A DNA stretch of 57,500 nt from Niallia sp. XMNu-256 (GTDB lineage: Bacteria; Bacillota; Bacilli; Bacillales; Cytobacillaceae). The stretch covers positions 32,501 through 90,000 of the forward strand of contig NZ_CP137636.1 of assembly GCF_036670015.1 (NCBI RefSeq), written 5' to 3'. Positions within the stretch are counted from its first letter, which is position 1, and each line of letters starts with the position of its first letter. The notes beneath the pieces were generated by a model that ran no database searches, was not told where the DNA came from, and saw only the letters and a list, made by a program, of their open reading frames with translations. The translations under genes and the position numbers were made by a program. Below are positions 27,180-36,307 of the stretch, piece by piece.

Positions 27180-27349
27180 CTGCTTAAATCTCCCCTCATC
27201 CCCCCTAAAGTCAGTATTTTATCTTAGTTAGTTATAATTTCACAGTTAGATTTTTGTCCCTTTTTCATGTCTTCTATTATCTATCCTTGAAAAGAATGGG
27301 TTTTTAAGATATATTTTTAATGGATAAAAAGGTAAATTGGAGGCCTGTT

Positions 27350-28723
27350 ATGCTCACACGTTATGCAATCATATTGGCCGCAGGTAAAGGGACGAGAATG
27401 AAGTCTAAGCTATATAAGGTCCTTCATCCCGTTTGCGGCAAACCAATGGTTCAACATGTTGTTGATCAAATTTCACAGCTTAAAATAGAAAAAATTGTAA
27501 CGATTACTGGCCATGGTGCGGAAGAGGTAAAATCCACGCTCGGTCAACAAACCGAATATGTCCTTCAGGCAGAGCAATTAGGTACAGGACATGCGGTTAT
27601 GCAAGCGAAAGAATTATTAAGCAATAAATCTGGTACAACACTTGTCGTATGTGGAGACACTCCGCTCATCAAGGCAGAAACGATGGAGGCCCTTTTTACT
27701 CATCATGAGGAAAAGGGAGCAAGTGTAACCGTTTTAACAGCAGAGGCAGATGATCCTACTGGATATGGCCGAATTGTCAGAAGTGAATCAGGCTTAGTTG
27801 AAAAAATTGTGGAACATAAAGATTCTACAGATGAAGAAAAATTGATTAATGAAATCAATACAGGTACGTATTGCTTTGATAATCAGGCTTTATTCGATGC
27901 TTTGAATCATGTGACAAATGAAAATGCTCAAGGGGAGTATTATTTACCTGATGTCATTGAAATTTTGAAAAATCAAGGTAAAATGGTATCGGCCTATAAA
28001 ACGCCTGATTTTAGTGAGACACTTGGTGTAAATGATCGAGTGGCTCTTGCAGAGGCTGAAAAAATTATGAAAATCCGAATTAACGAGCAACAAATGAGAA
28101 ACGGTGTCACACTTATTGACCCGGAGAATACGTACATTGGTGCCGACGTTGAGATTGGATCGGACACGGTTATATATCCTGGATCAGTCCTTACAGGCAA
28201 AACAACCATCGGCTCTGATTGTGAGATTGGTCCGAACAGTGAAATAAAGAATTGCCAAATTGGTGATGCTACTGTTATAAGGCATTCGGTTGCCCATGAT
28301 AGTCAAATTGGTTCGCATGTTAATATTGGTCCTTTTGCTCATATTCGTCCGCTTTCAACAATCCATGATAAGGTGAAGATCGGTAACTTTGTTGAGATTA
28401 AGAAGGCTGAGTTTGGTGAAGGCAGTAAGGCTTCTCATCTAAGTTATATTGGTGATGCGGAAGTTGGAAAAGATGTTAACATTGGCTGTGGTTCAATTAC
28501 AGTGAACTATGATGGGAAAAATAAATATTTAACTAAAATTGAAGATGGTGTCTTTATTGGATGTAATTCTAACTTAGTTGCTCCTGTTAAAGTTGGAAAA
28601 GGAGCCTATGTAGCAGCGGGTTCAACCATTACTGAGGATGTACCAGGGGAAGCTTTAGCCCTTGCACGTGCTCGTCAAATTAACAAAGAGAATTATGTAG
28701 ATAAATTGGACTTTAATAAATAA
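27350..28723 (+). CDS. glmU: Bifunctional GlmU: GlcNAc-1-P uridyltransferase / GlcN-1-P acetyltransferase
   Basis: GlmU makes UDP-GlcNAc for peptidoglycan. The 457-aa protein has the nucleotidyltransferase domain with [19 protein letters not shown] and a left-handed beta-helix of hexapeptide repeats (about 250-440; [27 protein letters not shown]). ATG-27350 follows TTGGAGG; upstream in-frame codons back to 27320 have no SD. It is followed 16 bases later by prs. Confidence 0.97.
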   Translation: MLTRYAIILAAGKGTRMKSKLYKVLHPVCGKPMVQHVVDQISQLKIEKIVTITGHGAEEVKSTLGQQTEYVLQAEQLGTGHAVMQAKELLSNKSGTTLVVCGDTPLIKAETMEALFTHHEEKGASVTVLTAEADDPTGYGRIVRSESGLVEKIVEHKDSTDEEKLINEINTGTYCFDNQALFDALNHVTNENAQGEYYLPDVIEILKNQGKMVSAYKTPDFSETLGVNDRVALAEAEKIMKIRINEQQMRNGVTLIDPENTYIGADVEIGSDTVIYPGSVLTGKTTIGSDCEIGPNSEIKNCQIGDATVIRHSVAHDSQIGSHVNIGPFAHIRPLSTIHDKVKIGNFVEIKKAEFGEGSKASHLSYIGDAEVGKDVNIGCGSITVNYDGKNKYLTKIEDGVFIGCNSNLVAPVKVGKGAYVAAGSTITEDVPGEALALARARQINKENYVDKLDFNK

Positions 28724-28739
28724 AAAATCGGAGGCTATC

Positions 28740-29696
28740 ATGTCTAATCAATATCTCGATCCTAACTTAAAGGTATTTTCCTTAAATTCCAACCGTGACT
28801 TAGCAGAACAGATCGCAAAAGTCATTGGTGTTGAACTTGGTAAATGTTCTGTTTCTCGTTTTAGTGACGGGGAAATCCAAATCAATATTGAAGAAAGTAT
28901 CCGTGGTTGTGATGTATATGTCATCCAATCGACAAATACTCCGATTAATGAGCATTTGATGGAGCTATTGATCATGATTGATGCACTGAAAAGAGCTTCA
29001 GCTAAATCAATTTGTGTTGTAATGCCTTATTACGGTTATGCACGTCAAGATCGTAAAGCACGTGCTCGTGAACCAATCACGGCTAAACTAGTAGCAAACT
29101 TGTTAGAAACAGCTGGAGCAACACGTATGATTACATTAGATTTACATGCTCCGCAAATCCAAGGATTCTTTGATATTCCAATTGACCACTTAATGGGTGT
29201 GCCAATTCTATCGGACTATTTTTCAAACAAAGAGCTAAACGGTGAAATCGTGGTTGTATCTCCTGACCATGGTGGTGTTACCCGTGCCCGTAAAATGGCC
29301 GAGCGCTTAAAAGCACCGATTGCAATTATTGATAAACGCCGTCCACGTCCAAATGTGGCAGAAGTGATGAATATCGTCGGTAATGTTGAGGGCAAGGTCT
29401 GTATTTTAATTGATGATATTATTGATACAGCGGGAACGATTACTATTGGTGCAAATGCTCTTGTTGAAAGTGGGGCAAAAGAAGTGTACGCTTGTTGTAC
29501 ACATCCTGTATTATCAGGACCTGCTATTGAAAGAATTCAGAATTCGAAAATTAAAGAGTTGGTTATTACGAACTCCATCGCCTTGCCAGAAGAAAAGAAA
29601 ATTGATAAAATCAAAAACCTATCAGTGGCATCGTTAATGGGTGAAGCGATCATTCGCGTTCATGAAGAACAATCTGTAAGTATTTTATTCGACTAA
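28740..29696 (+). CDS. prs: Ribose-phosphate pyrophosphokinase
   Basis: Makes PRPP from ribose-5-phosphate and ATP, the substrate of purine, pyrimidine, histidine and tryptophan synthesis and the effector of PurR. The 318-aa protein has [16 protein letters not shown], the catalytic loop [12 protein letters not shown], the PRPP-binding loop [14 protein letters not shown] (about 221-234) and the DHGGVTRAR region. It probably shares a transcript with glmU. Confidence 0.98.
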   Translation: MSNQYLDPNLKVFSLNSNRDLAEQIAKVIGVELGKCSVSRFSDGEIQINIEESIRGCDVYVIQSTNTPINEHLMELLIMIDALKRASAKSICVVMPYYGYARQDRKARAREPITAKLVANLLETAGATRMITLDLHAPQIQGFFDIPIDHLMGVPILSDYFSNKELNGEIVVVSPDHGGVTRARKMAERLKAPIAIIDKRRPRPNVAEVMNIVGNVEGKVCILIDDIIDTAGTITIGANALVESGAKEVYACCTHPVLSGPAIERIQNSKIKELVITNSIALPEEKKIDKIKNLSVASLMGEAIIRVHEEQSVSILFD

Positions 29697-29712
29697 TTTG
29701 ACCAATAAAGGT

Positions 29713-29746
29713 TTTCAAGGCTTGCTCTTGTCGGCAAGCCTTGAAA
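29713..29746 (+). terminator. Strong hairpin after prs
   Basis: A 13-bp perfect stem (TTTCAAGGCTTGC 29713-29725 with GCAAGCCTTGAAA 29734-29746) follows prs. There is no run of T after it, so it may protect the mRNA end or stop transcription inefficiently. Confidence 0.6.
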
Positions 29747-29840
29747 TTATGATAATAAAATTTATTTGTTTGGAAAATTTTTATTTTTTAATATAATTAA
29801 GAGTAGGTGCCATTCCTTTACGTTAATTTAGAACTTAAAT

Positions 29841-29866
29841 GTTTAGACCTTCTGTTTTTGGGGCAT
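29841..29866 (+). promoter_or_regulatory. Possible sigma-B promoter of ctc
   Basis: GTTTAG (29841-29846), 14 bases, GGGCAT (29861-29866), against the sigma-B consensus GTTTAA then GGGTAT; one change in each box. B. subtilis ctc is a classic sigma-B gene. Confidence 0.55.
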
Positions 29867-29911
29867 TTTTTATATAGATGCTATTTATAAAAAATGGAAG
29901 GTGATTAAGTG

Positions 29912-30550
29912 ATGAGTACTGTATTGCAAGCAAAGGAAAGATCAGATAAGCGTCGTGGTACACTTACAAAACTTCGTAAAGAGGGGAATGTCCCTGCAGT
30001 TGTTTATGGACCAAAAAAGACAAACCGTTCGATCTACTTAAGTGAAGCAGATTTAATGAAGACGATTAAAGATGTCGGCCGTAACGGGGTCATTTCTTTA
30101 GATGTAAATGGGACAACAGAAAATGTGGTATTAACAGATTACCAAGTGAACCCATTAAAAACTGGTTTTGTTCATGTAGACTTTTTGGCGGTGGATATGT
30201 CAAAGGAAATTACGGCGAATGTAGGCTTAAATTTGGTCGGTGATGCAGCAGGGGTTAAAGATGGCGGTGTGATGCAACAGTCATTATTTGAAATCTCCAT
30301 CAGCGCAAAACCAGCTGATATTCCAGCATCGATTGATGTCGATGTTACTCATTTACAAGTTAATGAAACGATTACTGTAGCTGATATTAAAGTTCCATTT
30401 ACGATTAATCATGATGAAGACGAAGTCGTTGCTTCAATTCTACCTCCACGTCAGGAAGAGGAAATCAGCAGCGGTGAAAAGCAAGAAGCCGGTACTCCTG
30501 AGAATGAGGAAGGCAGAGAAACTAAAGCAAGTGCAGAAAGTAAAGCATAA
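29912..30550 (+). CDS. ctc: Ribosomal protein bL25 / general stress protein Ctc
   Basis: This 212-aa protein has the N-terminal L25 5S rRNA-binding domain (about 1-90) and the C-terminal TL5 beta domain (about 95-185) with a Glu/Ser-rich tail. In B. subtilis Ctc joins the ribosome under stress. ATG-29912 follows GGAAGGTGAT; a GTG directly before it would add one residue. Confidence 0.95.
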   Translation: MSTVLQAKERSDKRRGTLTKLRKEGNVPAVVYGPKKTNRSIYLSEADLMKTIKDVGRNGVISLDVNGTTENVVLTDYQVNPLKTGFVHVDFLAVDMSKEITANVGLNLVGDAAGVKDGGVMQQSLFEISISAKPADIPASIDVDVTHLQVNETITVADIKVPFTINHDEDEVVASILPPRQEEEISSGEKQEAGTPENEEGRETKASAESKA

Positions 30551-30557
30551 TGATTTT

Positions 30558-30586
30558 AGCAGCCCTTTTCTAGAGAAAGGGCTGCT
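30558..30586 (+). terminator. Hairpin after ctc
   Basis: An 11-bp stem (AGCAGCCCTTT 30558-30568 with AAAGGGCTGCT 30576-30586) is followed by ATAATGATTT, not a clear T-run, so read-through into pth is likely. Confidence 0.55.
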
Positions 30587-30641
30587 ATAATGATTTGAAC
30601 AAGAGATAACCCTTTATGGGTGTGAAAAAAAGGTGGGGAAT

Positions 30642-31199
30642 ATGAAACTTATCGTTGGTTTAGGAAACCCGGGGAAACAGTATGAACATACGAGACATAA
30701 TATAGGTTTTGAAGTGATTGATGCCCTCTCCGAGAGAATGCAAATCCCACTCGATCAAGCCAAATTCAAAGGAATCTATGGTTTTCGGGTCATTGATGGT
30801 GAAAAAGTATTCTTATTGAAACCATTAACCTATATGAATTTATCAGGTGAATCTATTGTTGCTCTTATGAATTATTATCAAATTAATGAAGAGGACCTTG
30901 TCGTAATCTATGATGATTTAGATTTACCCGTAGGGAAAATACGTCTTAGACAAAAGGGAAGTGCAGGCGGGCATAATGGAATCAAATCGATCATTTCTCA
31001 TTTAGGAATAAATGAGTTTAATCGAATCCGCGTCGGCATTAATCGTCCATCCAATGGAATGTCTATTGTCGACTATGTACTCGGGCGTTTTTCAAAAGAA
31101 GAAACCGAAGAAGTCAAAATCGCTGTTGATAAAAGTGCGGAAGCCTGTGAGGATTGGATCAAGAAACCTTTTTTACAAGTGATGAATACTTATAATTAA
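30642..31199 (+). CDS. pth: Peptidyl-tRNA hydrolase (SpoVC)
   Basis: Releases tRNA from peptidyl-tRNA dropped by the ribosome. The 185-aa protein has the catalytic-histidine motif [18 protein letters not shown] at its start, [10 protein letters not shown], and [16 protein letters not shown] followed by [11 protein letters not shown]-30642 follows AGGTGGGG. In B. subtilis a missense allele (spoVC) blocks sporulation. Confidence 0.97.
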   Translation: MKLIVGLGNPGKQYEHTRHNIGFEVIDALSERMQIPLDQAKFKGIYGFRVIDGEKVFLLKPLTYMNLSGESIVALMNYYQINEEDLVVIYDDLDLPVGKIRLRQKGSAGGHNGIKSIISHLGINEFNRIRVGINRPSNGMSIVDYVLGRFSKEETEEVKIAVDKSAEACEDWIKKPFLQVMNTYN

Positions 31200-31364
31200 C
31201 TCTCTATTCGAGGGAAGTATATGATTAAGTACAAATATGAAATTTAATAATATTCACACAAAGGAAAATAGGTCCGCAAGTCAATCGATTTTCCAAAAAA
31301 TGATTCGATCAAGCTCAAATAATCTGGGTGGAATCACGTACGCCAAGGTGAATTTGATTAGGTT

Positions 31365-31394
31365 GAATGGAATGTCCCATTTTAGGAAATAATA
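31365..31394 (+). promoter_or_regulatory. Sigma-F/G promoter of fin
   Basis: GAATG (31365-31369), 15 bases, GGAAATAATA (31385-31394). The -10 fits GGnnAnAhTR at every defined position. B. subtilis fin (yabK) is made under sigma-F, with sigma-G also able to use it. Confidence 0.75.
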
Positions 31395-31453
31395 ACATTA
31401 ACAAAGTAGGCACTATATTGAAATACTATTATGTTATTAGGGAGGAAATGGGA

Positions 31454-31684
31454 ATGGCCATTCATTACCATTGTCGTCATTGCGGTATCCAAATGGGGAC
31501 CCTTGATCAAAACATCGTTGAAGCCGAGCGTTTAGGTCTTCATACCTTAAATGAAGAGGAGCGGCAAGAGATGGTTTCGTATGAATCAAATGGCGATATA
31601 AACATTAAGTCCATTTGTGAAGATTGTCAGGAATCATATTTAAGAAATCCCGATAATTATCAAAATGACTTTATCATTCATTAA
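31454..31684 (+). CDS. fin: Fin (YabK), anti-sigma-F factor
   Basis: This 76-aa zinc-binding protein has CRHC near the N-terminus and CEDCQE in the C-terminal half, as in Fin of B. subtilis, which binds RNA polymerase/sigma-F in the forespore and hands control to sigma-G. ATG-31454 lies eight bases after GGAGG (31441-31445); the longer frame from 31367 runs through the promoter. It stands before mfd, as in B. subtilis. Confidence 0.93.
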   Translation: MAIHYHCRHCGIQMGTLDQNIVEAERLGLHTLNEEERQEMVSYESNGDINIKSICEDCQESYLRNPDNYQNDFIIH

Positions 31685-31685
31685 A

Positions 31686-31712
31686 GCTTTGGAAATATCC
31701 AAAGCATTTTTC
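31686..31712 (+). terminator. Terminator after fin
   Basis: An 8-bp stem (GCTTTGGA 31686-31693 with TCCAAAGC 31698-31705) with a four-base loop is followed by five T. Confidence 0.9.
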
Positions 31713-31786
31713 TATTGTAAAAATAATAATCAAGAATATGAACTGTTTATTAAGAATAGAGAAAAACATCGGAGGGAGGGGCTGTC

Positions 31787-34700
31787 ATGTTAGGCTTAAA
31801 ACGCCTTTTTATACAACAAGAGGATATAAGCAATTTGACTGCGGGAATAGAAGAAGGCTTACGAGAGCAGCTAGTCGCAGGACTGTCCGGTTCAGCGAGA
31901 ACCATGTATATTGCGTCTATTTATGAAAAAATCAAAAGACCGATTGTTATTATTACGTATAACCTTTTACAAGCACAGAAATTGTATGATGATCTTACAA
32001 ATGTCATTGATGACGAGAGTGTGGCCCTTTATCCAGCTAACGAATTAATCGGAGCTGAGCTCAGTGTAGCAAGCCCTGAGCTTAAGGCACAAAGAATTGA
32101 AGTTTTAAATCTATTAAGTAAAAGGCAGAAAAGTATTGTCATTGTCCCAATTGCTGGAATGCGGAAAATGGTTCCCCCAGCAGATATATGGAAACGATAT
32201 CAGCTTTCATTGAAATTAGGGGATGAAATAAATATTGAGGAAATGCTGGTACAACTTGTTCAAATGGGCTATGTCCGTTCAGATATGGTCAGTGCTCCAG
32301 GAGAGTTTAGTGTCAGAGGTGGAATTATTGACGTTTATCCATTAACTGAACAAGATCCAATTCGAATTGAATTATTTGATACTGAGGTCGATTCCATTCG
32401 TACCTTTTCCCTAGATGATCAACGTTCGATTGAAAAACGGAAGGACGTCATGGTTGGCCCAGCAACAGAGATGCCCCTGCAGAAGGAAGATTACGCTCGC
32501 TTAGTTGATAAGTTGGAAGCGGGACGAAAAGAGAGCCTTAAACAAATAAAAAATGAAAAGGTTAAAACAGAACTCGTTCAAAATATAGGTTTTGAAATTG
32601 AAAAATTAAAAAATGAGCAAAGACCTGAACAGATTTTTAAATATCTATCAATTGCTTACGGTGAGGCCCATAGTTTAATAGACTATTTTTCAAAGGATAC
32701 CATTCTTTTGGTTGATGAAATCAGCCGCGTTCTTGAAATGAATGAGACATTGGAGAAGGAAGAGGCAGAGTGGTATACAAATCTAATTAGTGAAGGAAAT
32801 ATCATTCATGGTTTAAGGATGTCCCATAACTTAACCGAATTAATTTCAAATAGCTCTTTATCGATTGTGTATTTATCGCTATTTTTACGGCATGTGCCTA
32901 ATACGAACCCGCAAAATATTATTAATTTAACATGCAAACAAATGCAGAATTTCCATGGTCAAATGAATGTCCTAAAAGGAGAAGTCGACCGATGGAAGAA
33001 AGGGCGGTTTGCAACAGTCTTTCTAGGTGCTGATGATGATCGGGTGAAGAGACTTGAACGGATTCTAGCAGATTATGAAATTGAAGCTGATATCATTAAT
33101 GAACAATCTGACTTAATGCCCGGGAAGGTTCAAATTATGAAGGGGGATCTGCTGACAGGATTTGAACTTCCACTTCAAAAAGTAGCGGTTGTTACGGAAG
33201 AAGAACTTTTCACAAAAAGAGCTAAACGCACGAAAAGTAAGCAGAAACTATCAAATGCTGAAAGAATTAAAAATTATTCTGAATTAAAGGTTGGCGATTA
33301 TGTCGTTCACGTCAATCATGGGATTGGTAAATATTTAGGAATAGAAACGCTCGTCATTAATGGTGTGCATAAAGATTACCTTCATATTCGTTATCAGGGC
33401 AGTGATAAGCTCTATGTTCCTGTTGAACAAATCGATCTCGTCTTAAAATATGTCGCGGCTGAAGGCAAAGAGCCAAAAATATATAAACTAGGCGGCAGTG
33501 AGTGGAAAAAGGTTAAGAAGAAGGTTCAATCTTCTGTGGAGGATATTGCAGAAGATTTAATTAAACTTTACGCTGAGCGAGAAGCATCTAAAGGGTATGC
33601 TTTTAGTCCTGATGGGGATCTTCAGCGTGAATTTGAAGGATCCTTCCAATACCAGGAAACAGAGGATCAATTACGATCAATTCATGAAATTAAAAAGGAT
33701 ATGGAAAAAGAGCGGCCAATGGACCGGCTTCTTTGTGGGGACGTTGGATACGGTAAGACAGAGGTAGCGATTCGAGCGGCCTTTAAAGCAGTTGCTGATG
33801 GAAAACAAGTGGCAATCCTTGTGCCAACGACCATTCTAGCTCAGCAGCATTATCAAACGTTAACAGAGAGATTTCAAGACTATCCGATTCAAATTGGGAT
33901 TCTTAATCGCTTCCGTACGAGAAAACAACAAACTGAAACGATTAAAGGTTTGAAAAATGGAACCATTGATGTGGTCGTTGGAACTCATCGCTTATTATCC
34001 AAAGATATTGTGTACCGTGATTTAGGACTTTTAGTCATCGATGAAGAGCAGCGTTTTGGGGTCACACATAAGGAAAAAATTAAAAAGTTGAAAACAAATG
34101 TTGATGTTTTAACCTTAACAGCCACTCCGATTCCACGAACATTGCATATGTCGATGCTTGGCGTCCGTGACTTGTCTGTCATTGAAACGCCACCAGAAAA
34201 CCGATTCCCTGTTCAAACGTATGTGATGGAATATAATGGAACACTGGTTCGCGAAGCGATTGAGCGTGAACTTGCGAGAGGCGGGCAAGTGTATTTCCTT
34301 TATAACCGTGTAGAAGATATTGAACGGAAGGCAGAGGAAATATCTATGCTTGTTCCAGATGCCAGAGTCACTGTCGCCCACGGCCAAATGACTGAAAACG
34401 AATTAGAATCTGTCATGTTAAGTTTTATCGAGGGTGAATTTGATGTGCTTGTCAGCACAACGATTATTGAGACAGGGGTAGATATTCCTAATGTGAATAC
34501 ATTAATTGTGAATGATGCTGACAAGATGGGACTTTCACAACTTTATCAATTAAGAGGTCGGGTAGGGCGATCAAATCGGGTTGCGTATGCTTATTTTACG
34601 TATCAAAAGGACAAAGTCTTAACAGAGGTTGCCGAAAAGCGTCTTCAAGCAATGAAGGAATTTACTGAACTTGGGTCTGGTTTTAAAATCGCGATGCGAG

Positions 34701-35323
34701 ATTTGTCCATTCGTGGAGCAGGAAACCTATTAGGCTCACAGCAACATGGATTTATTGATTCCGTTGGATTTGATTTATATTCGCAAATGTTAAAAGAAGC
34801 CATTGAGGAAAGAAAAGGAATTGTTGAAGAGGTCAAACAGAAGACAGTTGAAATTGATCTTGATATTGATGCTTATATTCCGGATACCTACATCAGGGAT
34901 GGTCAGCAGAAGATTGAAATGTATAAACGATTCCGTGGTATTACCGATATAGAAGAAATAGAAGAGTTACAAGAAGAGATGATTGACCGGTTTGGAGAAT
35001 ATCCGAATGAACTGATGTATTTATTTAAGATTGCAGAAATTAAGGTATTTGCTCTTCAATTAGGAATTGAAAGCATTAGGCAAGTAAAAGAAGAGGTAAC
35101 CATTTTATTATCAGAGGAATCTAGCACGAATGTCGATGGTCAAAGGGTTTTCCAATTAACAAGTCAATATGGTCGTATGATTGGTCTTGGCATGGAAGGA
35201 CAGAAGTTCAAAATGGTTGTCTATATTAAGAAGATAGCCTTAGAAACATGGTTAAATGCAATCCATGAAATCTTAAAGGGATTAGCAGAGGGAAAGAAGG
35301 ATAAGGCGGAGTCTATTCGATAG
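31787..35323 (+). CDS. mfd: Transcription-repair coupling factor
   Basis: Mfd removes RNA polymerase stalled at DNA damage and recruits UvrA. The 1178-aa protein has the UvrB-like N-terminal module (about 20-300), the CarD-like RNAP-interaction domain (about 498-560; KVGDYVVHVNHGIGKYLG), a RecG-like translocase with Walker A GDVGYGKTE (about 652), DEEQ (about 751) and QLRGRVGRS (about 922), and the C-terminal TRCF domain. A GGAGGGAGGG SD precedes ATG-31787. No terminator follows; spoVT has its own promoter. Confidence 0.98.
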   Translation: MLGLKRLFIQQEDISNLTAGIEEGLREQLVAGLSGSARTMYIASIYEKIKRPIVIITYNLLQAQKLYDDLTNVIDDESVALYPANELIGAELSVASPELKAQRIEVLNLLSKRQKSIVIVPIAGMRKMVPPADIWKRYQLSLKLGDEINIEEMLVQLVQMGYVRSDMVSAPGEFSVRGGIIDVYPLTEQDPIRIELFDTEVDSIRTFSLDDQRSIEKRKDVMVGPATEMPLQKEDYARLVDKLEAGRKESLKQIKNEKVKTELVQNIGFEIEKLKNEQRPEQIFKYLSIAYGEAHSLIDYFSKDTILLVDEISRVLEMNETLEKEEAEWYTNLISEGNIIHGLRMSHNLTELISNSSLSIVYLSLFLRHVPNTNPQNIINLTCKQMQNFHGQMNVLKGEVDRWKKGRFATVFLGADDDRVKRLERILADYEIEADIINEQSDLMPGKVQIMKGDLLTGFELPLQKVAVVTEEELFTKRAKRTKSKQKLSNAERIKNYSELKVGDYVVHVNHGIGKYLGIETLVINGVHKDYLHIRYQGSDKLYVPVEQIDLVLKYVAAEGKEPKIYKLGGSEWKKVKKKVQSSVEDIAEDLIKLYAEREASKGYAFSPDGDLQREFEGSFQYQETEDQLRSIHEIKKDMEKERPMDRLLCGDVGYGKTEVAIRAAFKAVADGKQVAILVPTTILAQQHYQTLTERFQDYPIQIGILNRFRTRKQQTETIKGLKNGTIDVVVGTHRLLSKDIVYRDLGLLVIDEEQRFGVTHKEKIKKLKTNVDVLTLTATPIPRTLHMSMLGVRDLSVIETPPENRFPVQTYVMEYNGTLVREAIERELARGGQVYFLYNRVEDIERKAEEISMLVPDARVTVAHGQMTENELESVMLSFIEGEFDVLVSTTIIETGVDIPNVNTLIVNDADKMGLSQLYQLRGRVGRSNRVAYAYFTYQKDKVLTEVAEKRLQAMKEFTELGSGFKIAMRDLSIRGAGNLLGSQQHGFIDSVGFDLYSQMLKEAIEERKGIVEEVKQKTVEIDLDIDAYIPDTYIRDGQQKIEMYKRFRGITDIEEIEELQEEMIDRFGEYPNELMYLFKIAEIKVFALQLGIESIRQVKEEVTILLSEESSTNVDGQRVFQLTSQYGRMIGLGMEGQKFKMVVYIKKIALETWLNAIHEILKGLAEGKKDKAESIR

Positions 35324-35382
35324 GATGATTGGTTCAATCGGTATTGGGAATAATTCCCTTAGGTAGAAAAAGTAATTCGATA

Positions 35383-35412
35383 TGCATAGATCTTTCCAGA
35401 TGTAAGATACTA
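35383..35412 (+). promoter_or_regulatory. Sigma-G promoter of spoVT
   Basis: TGCATA (35383-35388), 17 bases, GATACTA (35406-35412), against sigma-G TGmATA then CATACTA: six of six and six of seven matches. B. subtilis spoVT is a sigma-G gene. Confidence 0.75.
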
Positions 35413-35498
35413 AGTTCAAATATGGTGAAGGTTAACAAAAAAGGAATTCAAACCATCGCCACTAGTAAAATCATCTGATGAAAGTGAGGCAACGTTGA

Positions 35499-36035
35499 AT
35501 GAAAGCAACTGGTATTGTTCGTCGAATCGATGATTTAGGTCGTGTCGTAATTCCTAAGGAAATCCGTAGAACTTTACGGATCCGAGAAGGAGATCCTTTG
35601 GAGATTTTTGTAGACCGTGAAGGAGAAGTAATTTTAAAGAAGTATTCTCCAATTAGTGAATTAGGTGACTTTGCAAAAGAATACGCCGAGGCTTTATTTG
35701 ACAGTCTTGGGAATCCTGTTCTGATATGTGACCGAGACAACTATATTGCTACCGCTGGTGGCTCGAAGAAAGACTATTTAAATAAAAACATTAGTAACTT
35801 GATTGAAAAGACGATGGAAGAACGTACTTCAATTTTAATGAATCAAAAAGGTGAAACTGCATTAGTAGATGGGAATAATGAGGAAGTTTCCGCTTATACC
35901 ATTGGTCCAATCATTGCAAACGGGGATCCTATCGGTGCTGTGATTATTTATTCAAAAGAAGGATCACTAGGTGAAGTTGAACAGAAGGCTGTTGAGACAG
36001 CTGCAGGCTTCCTAGCAAGACAAATGGAATCATAA
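35499..36035 (+). CDS. spoVT: SpoVT, forespore regulator
   Basis: This 178-aa AbrB-family regulator has the N-terminal SpoVT-AbrB domain (MKATGIVRRIDDLGRVVIPKEIRR, to about 50) and a C-terminal GAF domain (about 56-178). It tunes sigma-G genes in the forespore, raising or lowering SASP genes. ATG-35499 follows GTGAGG. Its N-terminal domain is paralogous to AbrB at 15602-15886. Confidence 0.97.
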   Translation: MKATGIVRRIDDLGRVVIPKEIRRTLRIREGDPLEIFVDREGEVILKKYSPISELGDFAKEYAEALFDSLGNPVLICDRDNYIATAGGSKKDYLNKNISNLIEKTMEERTSILMNQKGETALVDGNNEEVSAYTIGPIIANGDPIGAVIIYSKEGSLGEVEQKAVETAAGFLARQMES

Positions 36036-36048
36036 TAAGTAGATATTC

Positions 36049-36078
36049 GAGACAGCACATTGCTGTCTCTTTATTTTG
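36049..36078 (+). terminator. Terminator after spoVT
   Basis: A 9-bp perfect stem (GAGACAGCA 36049-36057 with TGCTGTCTC 36061-36069) with a three-base loop is followed by TTTATTTT. Confidence 0.9.
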
Positions 36079-36120
36079 TAAAACAATGCAATAATTGTTT
36101 ATGTAAGCCCTATTTTGTTT

Positions 36121-36217
36121 GGATATGCGTCATTTTTGCTGTATATGGTGAATTTGTCGGATATGAGTCATTCTAGCCAGATATGCGTCATTTTAGACCT
36201 TATATCCATTATTTACC
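36121..36217. repeat. Degenerate tandem repeat, period about 20 bp
   Basis: Units start GGATATGCGTCATTTTTGCT (36121-36140), GTATATGGTGAATTTGTC (36141-36158), GGATATGAGTCATTCTAGCC (36159-36178), AGATATGCGTCATTTTAGAC (36179-36198, then C) and TTATATCCATTATTTACC (36200-36217). The core is RGATATGMGTCATTYT. The second and fifth units are strongly decayed. It has no spacers, so it is not a CRISPR array. Confidence 0.75.
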
Positions 36218-36265
36218 ATTATCTGTAAAAGTGTACAGTCATCCGATGATAGAAACGTCCAAACG

Positions 36266-36274
36266 TGCTATAAT
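36266..36274 (+). promoter_or_regulatory. Extended -10 promoter of yabM
   Basis: TGCTATAAT (36266-36274) is a good extended -10, 34 bases before yabM; no clear -35 is present. Confidence 0.55.
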
Positions 36275-36307
36275 ACTTTGGAATTGACCATTGGAAGGGG
36301 ATAAAAA

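Noticed and set aside
36121-36217. CRISPR array
   Set aside because: The repeats are directly joined with no spacers and are degenerate; no cas genes are present.
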